Assembly (NCBI GenBank): GCA_934418295.1
Contig: CAKRWZ010000048.1
Span: forward strand, 1 to 12,354
Source: an uncultured Mediterraneibacter sp.
GTDB taxonomy: Bacteria; Bacillota; Clostridia; Lachnospirales; Lachnospiraceae
DNA length: 12,354 nucleotides
Direction: 5' to 3'
The position numbers and the translations under genes are program-made. Under the pieces are notes generated by a model that saw only the letters and a list, made by a program, of their open reading frames with translations, searched no databases and was not told where the DNA came from. Positions 1-5,772 of this stretch are shown one piece after another (positions within the stretch are counted from its first letter, which is position 1; each line of letters begins with the position of its first letter).

Positions 1-442
1 AGACTCTTCTGGCCGTCGTATCGATCTTCAGGCCACGGATTTCAATGACTTTATTTTTCTCTGCGCCGCTGCCGATCAGCCGCTCATATCTGGCCATATG
101 CGCTTTGACTCTGGCCACCAGCTCGCTGGGGCTGAAGGGCTTCGTCATGTAGTCGTCCGCGCCAAGACCCAGCCCACGGATCTTATCGATATCATCTTTC
201 TTTGCAGAAACCATAATGATCGGCGTATTCTTCTGCTCCCGCACTTCCCGGCAGATTTCAAACCCATCTGTTCCCGGAAGCATCAGATCCAGAATAATCA
301 GATCATACTCTTTGTTTAAAGCTTCCTGAAGCCCTTTATCGCCGTCGTTTGCCACTTCCACTTCAAAGCCGCTCAGCTCCAGATAATCCTTTTCCAGATC
401 CGCAATGGCTTCTTCGTCTTCTACGATCAATATTTTACTCAT
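1..442 (-). CDS. OmpR/PhoB-family response regulator, 3' end cut by window edge
   Basis: Phosphorylation-controlled transcription factor, partner of the kinase gene just upstream. Reading down from the ATG at 442 gives 147 complete codons of an open frame that runs off the left edge. The receiver domain is intact: acidic pair E8/D9 in ILIVEDEE, phospho-acceptor D52 in LIILDLMLPGTDG, switch residue S79 in IIMVSAK, and K101 in YMTKPF. After about residue 120 the start of the DNA-binding region is visible (VIEIRGLKIDTTARR), the usual opening of an OmpR-type winged helix. The ATG overlaps the last eight bases of the kinase gene (GATGAGTAA), and its ribosome binding site, AGGAGG with a 9-base spacer, lies inside the kinase C-terminal codons. 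That supports coupled translation. The regulon cannot be deduced. Confidence 0.93.
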   Translation of the reverse strand, partial: MSKILIVEDEEAIADLEKDYLELSGFEVEVANDGDKGLQEALNKEYDLIILDLMLPGTDGFEICREVREQKNTPIIMVSAKKDDIDKIRGLGLGADDYMTKPFSPSELVARVKAHMARYERLIGSGAEKNKVIEIRGLKIDTTARRV

Positions 443-1490
443 CTATCGGCACCTCCTGATATTTTCGAATCACAAAGTACATGGTCGTACCCTCTCCCGG
501 TTTACTGGCTGCCCATATATTTCCGCCGTGCTCTTCCACGATTTTTTTCACGATGGATAAGCCGATGCCGCTTCCGCCCTTTGAGGAATTGCGGGAGGCA
601 TCTGTCCGGTAAAACCGTTCAAACACTTTTGTGATATCCTTCGTATCGATTCCTTTTCCGTTATCCTGAAGCTCCACCTGCACAAAATCTCCCACATCTT
701 TCAGCTTCATATGAATCTCCCCCTTAGGTTTATCCATATATTTAATGGAATTGTTGATAATATTGCTGATCACCCGATGCATCTGTTCCACATCTACGAT
801 AATCTTGCTGTCTTTCTCCATTTCATTTTTATAATGAAACAGAACGCCCTTTGCCTCCAGCTCCACCGAAAGATCTTCTGCACAATCGTCGAAATATGCT
901 TTTGCGGAAATGGTCGTAAAATTGTACGGAATCCGGTTTGTATCGATTTTGGAATACAAGGTCAGCTCGTTGATCAGAATATCCATTTCATTAGCCTTAT
1001 TGTATATTGTTTTGATGTATCTGTCCATCTTTTCCGGCGTATCTGCCACGCCGTCCATGATTCCTTCCACATAGCCTTTTATGGCCGTGATCGGAGTCTT
1101 CAGGTCATGGGAAATATTACTGATCAGATCCTTGTTTTCCCGGTCAAACTCCAGCTTTTCTTCTGCGTTTGCCTTCAAACGTTTCCGCATTTCCTCAAAA
1201 TCCTGAAACAGCTGGCCAAACTCATCCTTTTCATCATATTTCAGCTCAAAATCCAGATTTCCTTCTTTTATATTCCGCGCCGCCTTTTGCAGACGGTGCA
1301 GCGGAATGGAGATTGCCCGGTAGATCCAGAAGATCAGGATCGCAGCGGTGCAGAAAATGATCATCAGAAACGTTCCCTGCACTTCTCCCAACCGGTCCAG
1401 CTCTATGGAACGCAGGGTCACTATGGTGAACACCGTAGGAAAAATCATGGATATCATAAACGTAATGAACAGTCTCGTTTTCAGCTTCAT
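435..1490 (-). CDS. Sensor histidine kinase, HAMP type with minimal extracellular loop
   Basis: Membrane histidine kinase of 351 residues that should phosphorylate the regulator encoded just downstream. Order of parts: transmembrane segment about 7-27, a short loop of about 13 residues (RSIELDRLGEVQG), second transmembrane segment about 40-60, HAMP linker about 61-112, HisKA dimerisation domain with phospho-acceptor H128 in NISHDLKTP, then the ATPase domain with N box (NIINNSIKYM, N247), G1 box DNGKGI (276-281), F region FERFYR, and G2 box GGSGIGL (305-311). With almost no extracellular part, it probably senses within or next to the membrane, or responds to a partner protein. The frame is open upstream to a TTG at 1550, but I place the start at the ATG at 1490, which has GGAGG seven bases ahead and begins directly with the membrane anchor. 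The signal is unknown. Confidence 0.93.
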   Translation of the reverse strand: MKLKTRLFITFMISMIFPTVFTIVTLRSIELDRLGEVQGTFLMIIFCTAAILIFWIYRAISIPLHRLQKAARNIKEGNLDFELKYDEKDEFGQLFQDFEEMRKRLKANAEEKLEFDRENKDLISNISHDLKTPITAIKGYVEGIMDGVADTPEKMDRYIKTIYNKANEMDILINELTLYSKIDTNRIPYNFTTISAKAYFDDCAEDLSVELEAKGVLFHYKNEMEKDSKIIVDVEQMHRVISNIINNSIKYMDKPKGEIHMKLKDVGDFVQVELQDNGKGIDTKDITKVFERFYRTDASRNSSKGGSGIGLSIVKKIVEEHGGNIWAASKPGEGTTMYFVIRKYQEVPIDE

Positions 1491-1578
1491 AGGCCATCCT
1501 CCAATCGCCGGCACAGATTTGTCTAAATCGCCTGCCGAAGTGGTTTTCAAAAATCAGATAAAATCCAAAGCTGTCCGT

Positions 1579-1631
1579 AAAAACAGTACAGGCGCATAAG
1601 GCTGGAAATTCCGGAGCCCCATGCGCACTGT
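1579..1631 (-). terminator. Probable intrinsic terminator after metK
   Basis: Starting 13 bases after the metK stop, the minus strand can fold into a long hairpin. GCGCAT at 1626-1621 pairs with ATGCGC at 1597-1592, continued inward by GGGGCT/AGCCTT with two G-U pairs. It is extended outward by ACAG/CTGT (1631-1628 with 1591-1588) past a single bulged T. Five T residues follow at 1583-1579, but four bases after the stem rather than directly at its foot, so efficiency is uncertain. Its position between metK and an unrelated two-component system fits a transcript end. Confidence 0.55.
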
Positions 1632-1644
1632 TGTGTCACGGCAG

Positions 1645-2832
1645 TTACAGGTACTGCTTTAATTCTTCTGCTTTATCTAATTGCTCCCACGGTAAGTTTA
1701 AATCATCCCGGCCAAAATGTCCATAGGCTGCCGTCTGTTTGTAGATCGGGCGGCGCAGGTCCAACATTTTGATGATGCCCGCCGGACGCAGGTCAAAGTG
1801 TTTGCGGATGATCTCTACCAGCTTCGCTTCCGACACCTTTCCGGTACCGTAAGTATCCACACGCACGGAAGTCGGATGGGCAACTCCGATGGCGTAGGAA
1901 AGCTGAATCTCACATTTTCGGGCCAATCCCGCTGCCACGATGTTTTTCGCCGCATACCGTGCTGCATATGCCGCACTTCTGTCCACCTTTGTACAATCCT
2001 TTCCGGAAAAGGCTCCGCCGCCATGGCGTGCCGTTCCGCCGTAGGTATCTACGATGATCTTTCTTCCGGTCAGTCCGCTGTCTCCGTGAGGTCCTCCGAT
2101 CACAAAACGTCCTGTCGGGTTGATAAAGAATTTTGTCTCGTCATCTACCATATTTTGCGGAAGCACTTCATCAAATACATATTGTTTAATGTCTGCATGA
2201 ATCTGCTCCTGGGAAACTTCCGGATCATGCTGGGTAGACAATACCACTGCATCCAGACGGATCGGCTTGTCTTCCTCATCATATTCCACCGTTACCTGGG
2301 TCTTTCCATCCGGCCGCAGATACGGAAGTGTACCGTTTTTACGTACCTCTGTCAGTTTTCTTGCCAGACGGTGCGCCAATGCGATGGGATACGGCATATA
2401 TTCTGCAGTCTCATCCGTTGCATAACCGAACATCATTCCCTGATCTCCGGCTCCGATGGAATCCAGCTCTTCTTCCGACATCCCATGCTCTTTGGCCTCC
2501 AGCGCCTGATCCACACCCATGGCAATATCCGCCGACTGTTCGTCGATGGTAGAGATCACGCCGCAGGTATCTGCATCAAAGCCGTATTTGCCTCTGGTAT
2601 ACCCGATTTCTCTTACCGTATCTCGCACAATGCTTGGAATGTCCACATAAGCTTTCGTTGTAATTTCCCCCATAACCATAACCATTCCGGTTGTCGCACA
2701 AGTCTCACAAGCCACACGACTCATAGGATCCTGCTTGAGCAGCTCGTCCAAAATAGCATCTGAAATCTGATCACACATTTTATCCGGATGTCCCTCTGTA
2801 ACGGATTCTGAAGTAAATAATCTTTTTTCCAT
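1645..2832 (-). CDS. metK: S-adenosylmethionine synthetase (methionine adenosyltransferase)
   Basis: Cytoplasmic enzyme that makes S-adenosylmethionine from methionine and ATP, releasing phosphate and diphosphate. The 395-residue product has the normal bacterial length. Visible motifs: N-terminal SESVTEGHPDK with the ATP-binding HPDK (residues 15-18) followed by MCDQISDAILD, the first family signature GAGDQGMMFGYA (127-138), NPTGRFVIGGPHGDSGLTGRK (238-258), and the second signature GGGAFSGKD (271-279) followed by KVDRSAAYAARY. The chosen ATG has AGGAGG five bases upstream. An in-frame ATG at 2904 is rejected because it lies inside the riboswitch antiterminator. The gene is controlled by the SAM-I riboswitch directly upstream, so expression should fall when SAM is plentiful. 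Nothing is missing or broken. Confidence 0.98.
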   Translation of the reverse strand: MEKRLFTSESVTEGHPDKMCDQISDAILDELLKQDPMSRVACETCATTGMVMVMGEITTKAYVDIPSIVRDTVREIGYTRGKYGFDADTCGVISTIDEQSADIAMGVDQALEAKEHGMSEEELDSIGAGDQGMMFGYATDETAEYMPYPIALAHRLARKLTEVRKNGTLPYLRPDGKTQVTVEYDEEDKPIRLDAVVLSTQHDPEVSQEQIHADIKQYVFDEVLPQNMVDDETKFFINPTGRFVIGGPHGDSGLTGRKIIVDTYGGTARHGGGAFSGKDCTKVDRSAAYAARYAAKNIVAAGLARKCEIQLSYAIGVAHPTSVRVDTYGTGKVSEAKLVEIIRKHFDLRPAGIIKMLDLRRPIYKQTAAYGHFGRDDLNLPWEQLDKAEELKQYL

Positions 2833-2866
2833 TGTGTCCTCCTTTTTGTATCTATATGTTAATATG

Positions 2867-2895
2867 AAAAACAGCCCACAAAAGCGGACTGTTTT
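2867..2895 (-). terminator. Riboswitch-controlled terminator ahead of metK
   Basis: AAAACAGTCCGC (2895-2884) pairs with GTGGGCTGTTTT (2879-2868) as a 12-base-pair stem with two G-U pairs and a TTTT loop, ending in a T run at 2871-2867. This is the expression platform of the SAM-I riboswitch. The competing antiterminator pairs AAGAGGATTG (2924-2915) with CAGTCCGCTT (2891-2882). Its 5' strand shares five bases with the 3' strand of aptamer helix P1, so SAM-bound P1 would release the terminator. Confidence 0.9.
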
Positions 2896-2919
2896 ATCTT
2901 TCATTTCAATAATCCAATC

Positions 2920-3018
2920 CTCTTATTGTTCGATTTACTCGCTCAGGTTGGCACCTTCCGAATACGGGGTTGCCGCAGCTTCTCAGATCCTTTGTATCTC
3001 CACTGCTCTGAATAAGAG
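2920..3018 (-). promoter_or_regulatory. SAM-I (S-box) riboswitch aptamer
   Basis: The minus strand shows the S-box layout. P1 is CTCTTATT (3018-3011) with AATAAGAG (2927-2920), an 8-pair helix. It is followed by the AGAG junction and P2 closed by GCAG/CTGC (3006-3003 with 2978-2975), which carries a kink-turn-like GGA...TGA on its two strands. The conserved GGCAACC lies at 2974-2968, then P3 (CCG/CGG around 2967-2958), the conserved GGTGCCAA at 2955-2948, and a short P4 region before P1 closes. These motifs and the metK location are typical of the class, whose ligand is SAM. High SAM should stabilise P1 and end transcription before metK. Confidence 0.93.
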
Positions 3019-3022
3019 AAAA

Positions 3023-3052
3023 ATTGTCAAATTAACTGATCTTTAATTTGAA
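3023..3052 (-). promoter_or_regulatory. Weak candidate promoter for the metK riboswitch transcript
   Basis: TTCAAA (3052-3047) and GACAAT (3028-3023) are separated by 18 bases, each matching four of six consensus positions. They would start transcription at about the first base of riboswitch helix P1. The -35 element would lie inside the last codons of murA. A better-looking TTGACA at 3030-3025 is wrongly placed: 17 bases further on lies the aptamer and no -10. Read-through from murA is the alternative source of transcript. Confidence 0.25.
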
Positions 3053-4324
3053 TTTCATGATTTCTTTTTCGCCGGACACTTTCTCGATGATCCCGCCCAG
3101 GCTGCGAAGCTTCTCATCGAAGCATTCGTACCCTCTCTGGATATAAACGATATCGTCCACGACGGTGATCCCGTCTGCTGCCAGGCCTGCCAGGCAAAGC
3201 GCCGCTCCTGCCCGCAGATCCGGTGCGCTTACCCGCGCACCCGAAAGCCTTTCCACGCCATGAATCACTGCGGAATTGCTCTCAACCTTTACATTTGCGC
3301 CCATACGTGCCAGCTCATCCAGATATTTAAAACGGTTTTCAAAAATACTCTCCGTGATAATGCTTGTGCCATTGGCCAGGGCCAGGGCAACGCCGATCTG
3401 CGGCTGCATGTCTGTCGGATATCCCGGATACGGAAGGGTTTTGACCTGTGTGCTGTTTGCCCTTCTCTTTGCCACCACTCTCACGGCGTCATCGAATTCT
3501 TCTACCTCACAGCCGATATCGATCAGCTTTGCAATAGTCGCCTCCAAATGCTTCGGGATCACATTCAGCACGGTCACGTCTCCTTTTGTGATGGCTGCGC
3601 CAAACATAAACGTACCTGCTTCGATCTGATCCGGGATGATGGAATACTCCGTCTTATGCAGCTTCTTTACACCTTTGATCTTGATGACGTCTGTTCCTGC
3701 CCCGCGGATGTTGGCTCCCATGCTGTTTAAGAAGTTGGCCACATCTACGACATGTGGCTCCTTTGCCACATTTTCGATGATGGTCGTGCCTTCTGCCATC
3801 GCCGCCGCCATCATGACATTGATCGTAGCGCCCACTGATACCACATCAAAATAAAGATGGGTTCCTCTCAGACGCTCTGTCTCTGCCACGATCTTTCCGC
3901 TCTCGATATAGACTTCCGCACCCAGTGCGCGGAATCCCTTCAGGTGCTGGTCGATCGGACGGCTTCCGATATTGCAGCCGCCCGGAAGGGCTACCTCTGC
4001 TTTTTTATATTTGCCTAAAAGCGCTCCCAATAAATAGTAGGAAGCACGGATCTTCTTGATATAATCATATTCGATGTTGAAATCCCGGATCCCGCTTCCG
4101 TTTATATAGACTGTATGACGATCCACTCTCTGAACCGTCGCTCCGATTGCTTTTATAGCTTCCAGCATAACATTAATATCATTGACATCCGGCAGATTCT
4201 CGATCATCACAGTCTCGTCAGCCATAATGCCTGCTGCCAGAATCGCAAGTGCCGCGTTTTTCGCTCCGCCGATCTCTACTTCTCCCACCAGCGGACTGCC
4301 GCCTTTTATGATATACTGTTCCAT
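3032..4324 (-). CDS. murA: UDP-N-acetylglucosamine 1-carboxyvinyltransferase
   Basis: Cytoplasmic enzyme that transfers enolpyruvate from phosphoenolpyruvate to UDP-GlcNAc, the first committed step of peptidoglycan synthesis. The 430-residue product is full length for the family. Key residues visible: K22/N23 in GGAKNAAL, the catalytic and fosfomycin-target cysteine C117 in LPGGCNIGSRPIDQH, and the catalytic aspartate D305 in PYPGYPTDMQP. Because C117 is cysteine and not aspartate, the enzyme is of the fosfomycin-reactive type. The ATG at 4324 is preceded by AGAGGTG at good spacing, and a strong extended -10 promoter lies about 80 bases upstream. A murA gene shortly downstream of the atp operon is also found in Bacillus subtilis (murAA). 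Firmicutes often have two copies (murA/murZ); which one this is cannot be told from the window. Confidence 0.97.
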   Translation of the reverse strand: MEQYIIKGGSPLVGEVEIGGAKNAALAILAAGIMADETVMIENLPDVNDINVMLEAIKAIGATVQRVDRHTVYINGSGIRDFNIEYDYIKKIRASYYLLGALLGKYKKAEVALPGGCNIGSRPIDQHLKGFRALGAEVYIESGKIVAETERLRGTHLYFDVVSVGATINVMMAAAMAEGTTIIENVAKEPHVVDVANFLNSMGANIRGAGTDVIKIKGVKKLHKTEYSIIPDQIEAGTFMFGAAITKGDVTVLNVIPKHLEATIAKLIDIGCEVEEFDDAVRVVAKRRANSTQVKTLPYPGYPTDMQPQIGVALALANGTSIITESIFENRFKYLDELARMGANVKVESNSAVIHGVERLSGARVSAPDLRAGAALCLAGLAADGITVVDDIVYIQRGYECFDEKLRSLGGIIEKVSGEKEIMKFKLKIS

Positions 4325-4402
4325 ACTGCACCTCTTAATTTTTATTTATTTGTGCTGTCATAAGGTCAAAAAGACCCCATCCCCTGTCAGTCTACTTCTC
4401 TC

Positions 4403-4430
4403 AGTATAGCACATTTTAATGCTTTGTAAA
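4403..4430 (-). promoter_or_regulatory. Extended -10 promoter of murA
   Basis: TTTACA (4430-4425, five of six) and TATACT (4408-4403, five of six) are separated by 16 bases, with TG one base before the -10. Transcription would start near 4396, giving a leader of about 72 bases. That leader contains a small hairpin, GGGGTC/GACCTT around a TTTTT loop (4378-4362), of unknown use. The element begins about 20 bases after the stop of the upstream gene, and no terminator hairpin is seen in between. Confidence 0.75.
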
Positions 4431-4448
4431 TTATTTTTTACGAATTTA

Positions 4449-4982
4449 TTAAGAATCACTCATCCCGTGCTTCTGTTTTTTCTGGTATTTTCTGATAGCT
4501 TTTATTACATTTTCTACCGTTTCTTCTCTTCGGAATCCTGTTTCATCCACCGTAATATTTGCGTACTTCCGATACAGCGCCGTCCGTTCCCGGTACAGAT
4601 CCCGGAAGGTCTGATCCGGTTTTAATACGACGCCTCTTTTTCGCAGACTCCGGATCCTTTTCCGGATATCCACAAAGGACACACTCAGATAGATGATCGT
4701 CCCGATTTCCCGGTAATGCTCCATCGCCTCCCGACAATAGATCACGCTTCCGCCCGGAGATATCACACATTTCTCTGCCTGCAATTCCCGGTTTATCCGG
4801 TTTTCGATCTCCAGAAACCCTTCGTTTCCGACCTCATCTATGATCTCCTTCAAAGGCTTTCCCTTCTGCTCCCGGATCAGATCATCTGTATCTATAAACC
4901 GATATCCCAGCTTTTGGGCCACTGCTGCACCCACAGAACTTTTTCCCGATGCCGGCATACCTATAAAAATAAAATTATCCAT
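4449..4982 (-). CDS. aroK: Shikimate kinase family protein (AroK-like)
   Basis: Small P-loop kinase of 177 residues, the usual length for shikimate kinase, which phosphorylates shikimate on the route to chorismate and aromatic amino acids. Visible: Walker A GMPASGKSS (8-16), the DTDD motif (31-34) where the family aspartate contacts substrate, PGGSVIY (76-82) at the place of the usual GGG loop, a basic LRKRG segment (113-117) in the lid region, and YRERTALYRKYA (130-141) matching the conserved R-x-x-LY end of the lid. Deviations: the arginine of the family FRxxE motif is leucine (GFLEIE, L57), the third glycine of GGG is serine, and the lid RPLL motif is RGVVL. The fold is clear but the substrate is less certain. 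The ATG at 4982 has GGGGAG five bases upstream. It has its own promoter and no other aromatic pathway gene nearby. Confidence 0.75.
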   Translation of the reverse strand: MDNFIFIGMPASGKSSVGAAVAQKLGYRFIDTDDLIREQKGKPLKEIIDEVGNEGFLEIENRINRELQAEKCVISPGGSVIYCREAMEHYREIGTIIYLSVSFVDIRKRIRSLRKRGVVLKPDQTFRDLYRERTALYRKYANITVDETGFRREETVENVIKAIRKYQKKQKHGMSDS

Positions 4983-5022
4983 ATGTACTCCCCAATGCTG
5001 CTTCTGTAAAACCTGCCACCGC

Positions 5023-5031
5023 AGTATATCA
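5023..5031 (-). promoter_or_regulatory. Extended -10 promoter of the shikimate-kinase-family gene
   Basis: TGATATACT combines a TG dinucleotide with TATACT (5028-5023) as an extended -10. The TGA is also the stop codon of the preceding small gene. No good -35 is visible (TACTCA at 17-base spacing matches three of six), as is common for extended -10 promoters. The surrounding 21 bases match the murA promoter at 18 positions. A start at about 5016 would leave a leader of roughly 33 bases. Confidence 0.6.
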
Positions 5032-5445
5032 CATTTTATTCGGAATGAGTACCCTTTTTCTTCTTTCCCGCCTCCGCCTGCAGATTTCCTCGCAGAGCAA
5101 AAGCGTGATCAATTCCTGGAGCTCACCGCTTTCTCGTTCCGTTTCTTCCTTGTCTCTCCAACTTTCTCCGGTTCCGCTTTTTTCATATTCCTCATAATCT
5201 GCCATTACTTTTCCCGTGATCCGTTTCTGCAAAAGCCGCACCTGCAGTCTGTCCGGATACTCATCGTAGATCACACTGTACGGATGATCGATCCGGTCGC
5301 ATTCTTCCTGTACACAGGACAACAATTTTCGCGACAAAGCCGGATAAAAGCTTCTCATATATTCCAGATCCCGCCGGTCAAACCGGTCTTCCCCAAACAA
5401 CGCCGGCATCGGATATGCCATATAATAAGGCAGTTTTTCTTCCAT
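5029..5445 (-). CDS. Uncharacterised small charged protein after atpC
   Basis: Product of 138 residues that I cannot assign to a functional family. It has no signal peptide or membrane segment and is rich in charged residues. The N-terminal part has tyrosines, prolines and methionines (EEKLPYYMAYPMPALFGED), the middle carries IYDEYPDRLQVRLLQKRI, and the tail is strongly basic (EEICRRRRERRKRVLIP). It appears cytoplasmic. I chose the ATG at 5445, which has AGGAG eight bases ahead. An in-frame ATG at 5484, which would overlap atpC by 14 bases and has GGAGG nine bases ahead, remains possible and would give 151 residues. With a gap of only 25 bases from atpC and no terminator, it is probably the last gene of the ATP synthase transcript. 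From memory, similar short proteins occur in other Lachnospiraceae, but this was not checked. Confidence 0.75.
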   Translation of the reverse strand: MEEKLPYYMAYPMPALFGEDRFDRRDLEYMRSFYPALSRKLLSCVQEECDRIDHPYSVIYDEYPDRLQVRLLQKRITGKVMADYEEYEKSGTGESWRDKEETERESGELQELITLLLCEEICRRRRERRKRVLIPNKM

Positions 5446-5470
5446 GATCGCCACTCCTGAATCTCTGGTC

Positions 5471-5761
5471 TTATACAGTATCATATGCAGGATCCTCCGA
5501 ATGGTTCTTGACCTGCTCTGTCAGAAGATCTACCTGCTCCTTTAAGATTCGGGCAAACCCGCTCCCCACATCTGCCTTTCTCACTTCCTTTTCTGTGTGG
5601 ATTCGCAGGGTACAGGGCTTCAAAAGCATTGCCGCCGGAGCATGTTCTGCATAAATGCCCTGTTCCCCCTCTTCTGACGTAAATTCCAGAAAAAGGACAT
5701 TTCCTTCATAGAACACCCCTTCCGGCGAAAGGATCCTCAATAAAAATGTTTGTTCTCCCAT
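5471..5761 (-). CDS. atpC: F1Fo ATP synthase epsilon subunit, lacking C-terminal domain
   Basis: Central-stalk subunit that links gamma to the c ring. Only 96 residues are encoded, whereas bacterial epsilon is usually about 130-140. The N-terminal beta-sandwich is present (LLRILSPEGVFYEGNV, then EEGEQGIYAEHAPAAMLLKPCTLRI and VGSGFARILKEQVDLL). The frame ends shortly after it with NHSEDPAYDTV and a TAA, so the two-helix C-terminal domain is absent. The ATG at 5761 follows GGGAGG at good spacing, 11 bases after the atpD stop. In other bacteria the missing domain can inhibit ATP hydrolysis and, in some, binds ATP. The downstream frame encodes a different protein, so this does not look like a simple frameshift. 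Confidence 0.93.
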   Translation of the reverse strand: MGEQTFLLRILSPEGVFYEGNVLFLEFTSEEGEQGIYAEHAPAAMLLKPCTLRIHTEKEVRKADVGSGFARILKEQVDLLTEQVKNHSEDPAYDTV

Positions 5762-5772
5762 TTATGCCTCCC

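Noticed and set aside
711..1526. Long plus-strand open frames opposite the kinase, metK, beta and other genes
   Set aside because: They are antisense to clearly conserved coding genes and their translations show no family pattern.
1520..1590. Possible promoter for the two-component system (TTTACG with TCTGAT 17 bases later)
   Set aside because: Both elements match poorly and the first overlaps the terminator T run. A promoter is likely nearby, but I cannot place it.
2833..2904. An upstream in-frame ATG that would lengthen MetK by 24 residues
   Set aside because: It lies inside the riboswitch antiterminator, has no ribosome binding site, and the added residues do not match the MetK N-terminus. 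The ATG at 2832 has a strong site.
3025..3030. A perfect TTGACA -35 element after murA
   Set aside because: At 17 bases downstream there is no -10, only riboswitch aptamer sequence, and a start there would cut off helix P1.
5007..5026. Short CTGC/GCAG hairpin followed by TTTT before the shikimate-kinase-family gene
   Set aside because: The stem is only four pairs and it lies in the start region of a promoter, so it is too weak to call a terminator.
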